From contig NZ_JXTH01000030.1 of the NCBI RefSeq assembly GCF_000836725.1, forward strand, positions 1 to 32,914: DNA of 32,914 nucleotides, in the 5' to 3' direction. The translations under genes and the position numbers were made by a program. Positions 32,270-32,914 of this stretch are shown piece after piece; position 1 is the stretch's first letter; every line of letters begins with the position of its first letter. The notes beneath the pieces were generated by a model. That model was not told the DNA's origin, searched no databases, and worked only from the letters and a program-made list of their open reading frames with translations. The DNA is from Anoxybacillus thermarum. GTDB lineage: Bacteria > Bacillota > Bacilli > Bacillales > Anoxybacillaceae.

Positions 32270-32307
32270 GTGTCCTTATCTTATAGTGATAACAAGGACA
32301 CTTTTCT
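32270..32307 (+). terminator. terminator-like hairpin with no gene before it
   Basis: GTGTCCTT (32270-32277) pairs perfectly with AAGGACAC (32294-32301), and TTTTCTTTTTCT follows. It suggests that a gene once ended just upstream, in the region now empty. Confidence 0.65.
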
Positions 32308-32466
32308 TTTTCTATGGAGATAACCAATCTATGCTTTCACGGAAGCTCTATTCGGGACTCTCTTTTTAATTTGGCGAAAATATTCAAATTTATTCATCCT
32401 TTTCTACAGTATTCGACAACATTTCTCGTTCTCTTTCTGTACAATAAAATCGGTTTTATCTTAATT

Positions 32467-32530
32467 AGGCGAGAAGACTCCCACTTCAACGAAGCGAAGC
32501 GAAGCGGAGTAAGTGGGAGATGAATCGCCT
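32467..32530 (+). mobile_element. IS200/IS605-like right-end (omega-RNA type) hairpin
   Basis: Two nested stems are seen: outer AGGCGA (32467-32472) with TCGCCT (32525-32530), and inner CTCCCACTT (32478-32486) with AAGTGGGAG (32511-32519). The loop contains GAAGC three times in a row. This form, a GTGGGAG-closing stem near the element edge, resembles the 3' end of tnpB elements and their omega RNA in bacilli. The assignment is by recall. No complete tnpB lies upstream. Confidence 0.45.
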
Positions 32531-32532
32531 TA

Positions 32533-32575
32533 ACTATATTTTGCTGAAAATAGGATAGATTCAGTAAAATATAGT
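32533..32575 (+). mobile_element. IS200/IS605-like left-end hairpin
   Basis: A 16-bp stem (32533-32548 with 32560-32575, one G-U pair) encloses an 11-base loop. It is AT-rich, starts 3 bases after the preceding hairpin, and lies about 30 bases upstream of a possible tnpB start. IS200/IS605 elements carry such imperfect hairpins at their ends instead of inverted terminal repeats. Confidence 0.45.
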
Positions 32576-32603
32576 ATAATATAGTTAGATGGGAGGTGAA
32601 AAA

Positions 32604-32618
32604 ATGTATTTTTGTATC
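32604..32618 (+). pseudogene. first five codons of a probable tnpB, cut by the IS
   Basis: GGGAGGTG (32591-32598) is 5 bases before ATG 32604, a strong start. The codons read MYFCI and then the IS sequence begins at 32619. Many bacillus TnpB proteins (RNA-guided nucleases of IS200/IS605 elements) begin MYxCIKQQL, from memory. Only five residues are left, so the assignment rests on the start context and the hairpin just upstream. Confidence 0.4.
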
Positions 32619-32914
32619 GAGTCAGTCAAGACTTTGTGGAGAACATTTTTTCGGTTCACTACGGGTGTTGTCAATCACTAGTTAGCGAACCATTTTCAGG
32701 AATTGATATCGTAAGCGCTTTTGGACTCTCATCCCTCATCTTGAAGTGATGATATTGTATTCCATTTTTTTACACCCAACCAAAATCCCGAAGCGCCGAC
32801 AACGCTTGATGGATCGGCGTCCCGGATGACCGCTGCAGACACGGTAGATTCTGACGCACCACATCTGCCCACAACCGTCCTGCCTTCCGTTTGGCCTGTT
32901 CAACCCGCTTGGAC
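32619..32914 (-). mobile_element. 3' end of an insertion sequence, right copy
   Basis: This is the exact reverse complement of 1-296 and runs to the last base of the window. The inner edge at 32619 joins directly to the tnpB-like start. It is a second copy of the same IS, in inverted orientation, with only the transposase tail and 3' end present. Confidence 0.85.
32770..32913 (-). pseudogene. transposase C-terminal fragment, right copy (cut by window edge)
   Basis: This is the same 47-codon tail as at 2-145, on the minus strand, with the stop at 32770-32772. The rest of the gene lies beyond the window. The family is not assigned. Confidence 0.6.

Noticed and set aside
1-32914. CRISPR array, tRNA, rRNA or prophage structural genes
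   Set aside because: No regularly spaced direct repeats, no cloverleaf or rRNA-like segments, and no capsid, tail or integrase-like proteins were found.

Overview
The window reads as chromosome of a Gram-positive, spore-former-type bacillus, most likely a moderately thermophilic Anoxybacillus/Geobacillus relative. The reasons are strong AGGAGG-type ribosome sites, frequent TTG and GTG starts, sigma-A-like promoters, many U-tailed hairpin terminators, and proteins that match Bacillus families (NupPQ, PutR-PutC-PutB-PutP, Mqo). The genus is an inference from recall; no search was run.

Both ends carry the same 296-bp sequence in exact mirror orientation (1-296 and 32619-32914). Each copy holds the last 47 codons of a transposase plus the 3' end of an insertion sequence (IS). 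The window is therefore probably a draft contig that stops inside two IS copies. On the left the IS abuts codons inside nupP. On the right it abuts what looks like the first five codons of a tnpB gene.

Region 1 (297-16616) is mainly metabolic. It holds the end of a nucleoside ABC importer (nupP', nupQ), a complete proline-use locus (PucR-type regulator putR, P5C dehydrogenase putC, proline dehydrogenase putB, symporter putP), and a chemoreceptor without a sensor domain. It also holds a GntP-type permease, a frameshifted CapA-like gene, a universal stress protein, a SulP transporter, small membrane proteins, a frameshifted DUF975 gene and malate:quinone oxidoreductase.

Region 2 (16647-17366) is a compact MarR-type regulator plus a 41-aa protein with three Cys-Cys pairs. 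The two genes share a near-identical 13-bp palindrome in front of each.

Region 3 (17454-31748) is an accessory and defence island. It contains a truncated HipA-like kinase fragment with a HIRAN protein, an NYN nuclease with a broken HicB-like gene, and a three-gene operon of SNF2 helicase, beta-class DNA methyltransferase and Res-type helicase-nuclease. An Mrr endonuclease, a decayed second copy of the res 3' end, a PIN toxin-antitoxin pair bracketed by direct repeats, an Rpn/PD-(D/E)XK protein and a MntA-HepT pair follow.

Region 4 (31749-32618) has no convincing gene but holds IS200/IS605-like hairpins next to the tnpB start.

Four genes (CapA-like, DUF975, HipA-like, HicB-like) are each restored by adding one base to a run of A or T. 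This points either to homopolymer undercalls in the sequencing or to real decay, and it should be settled before any of them is called dead.
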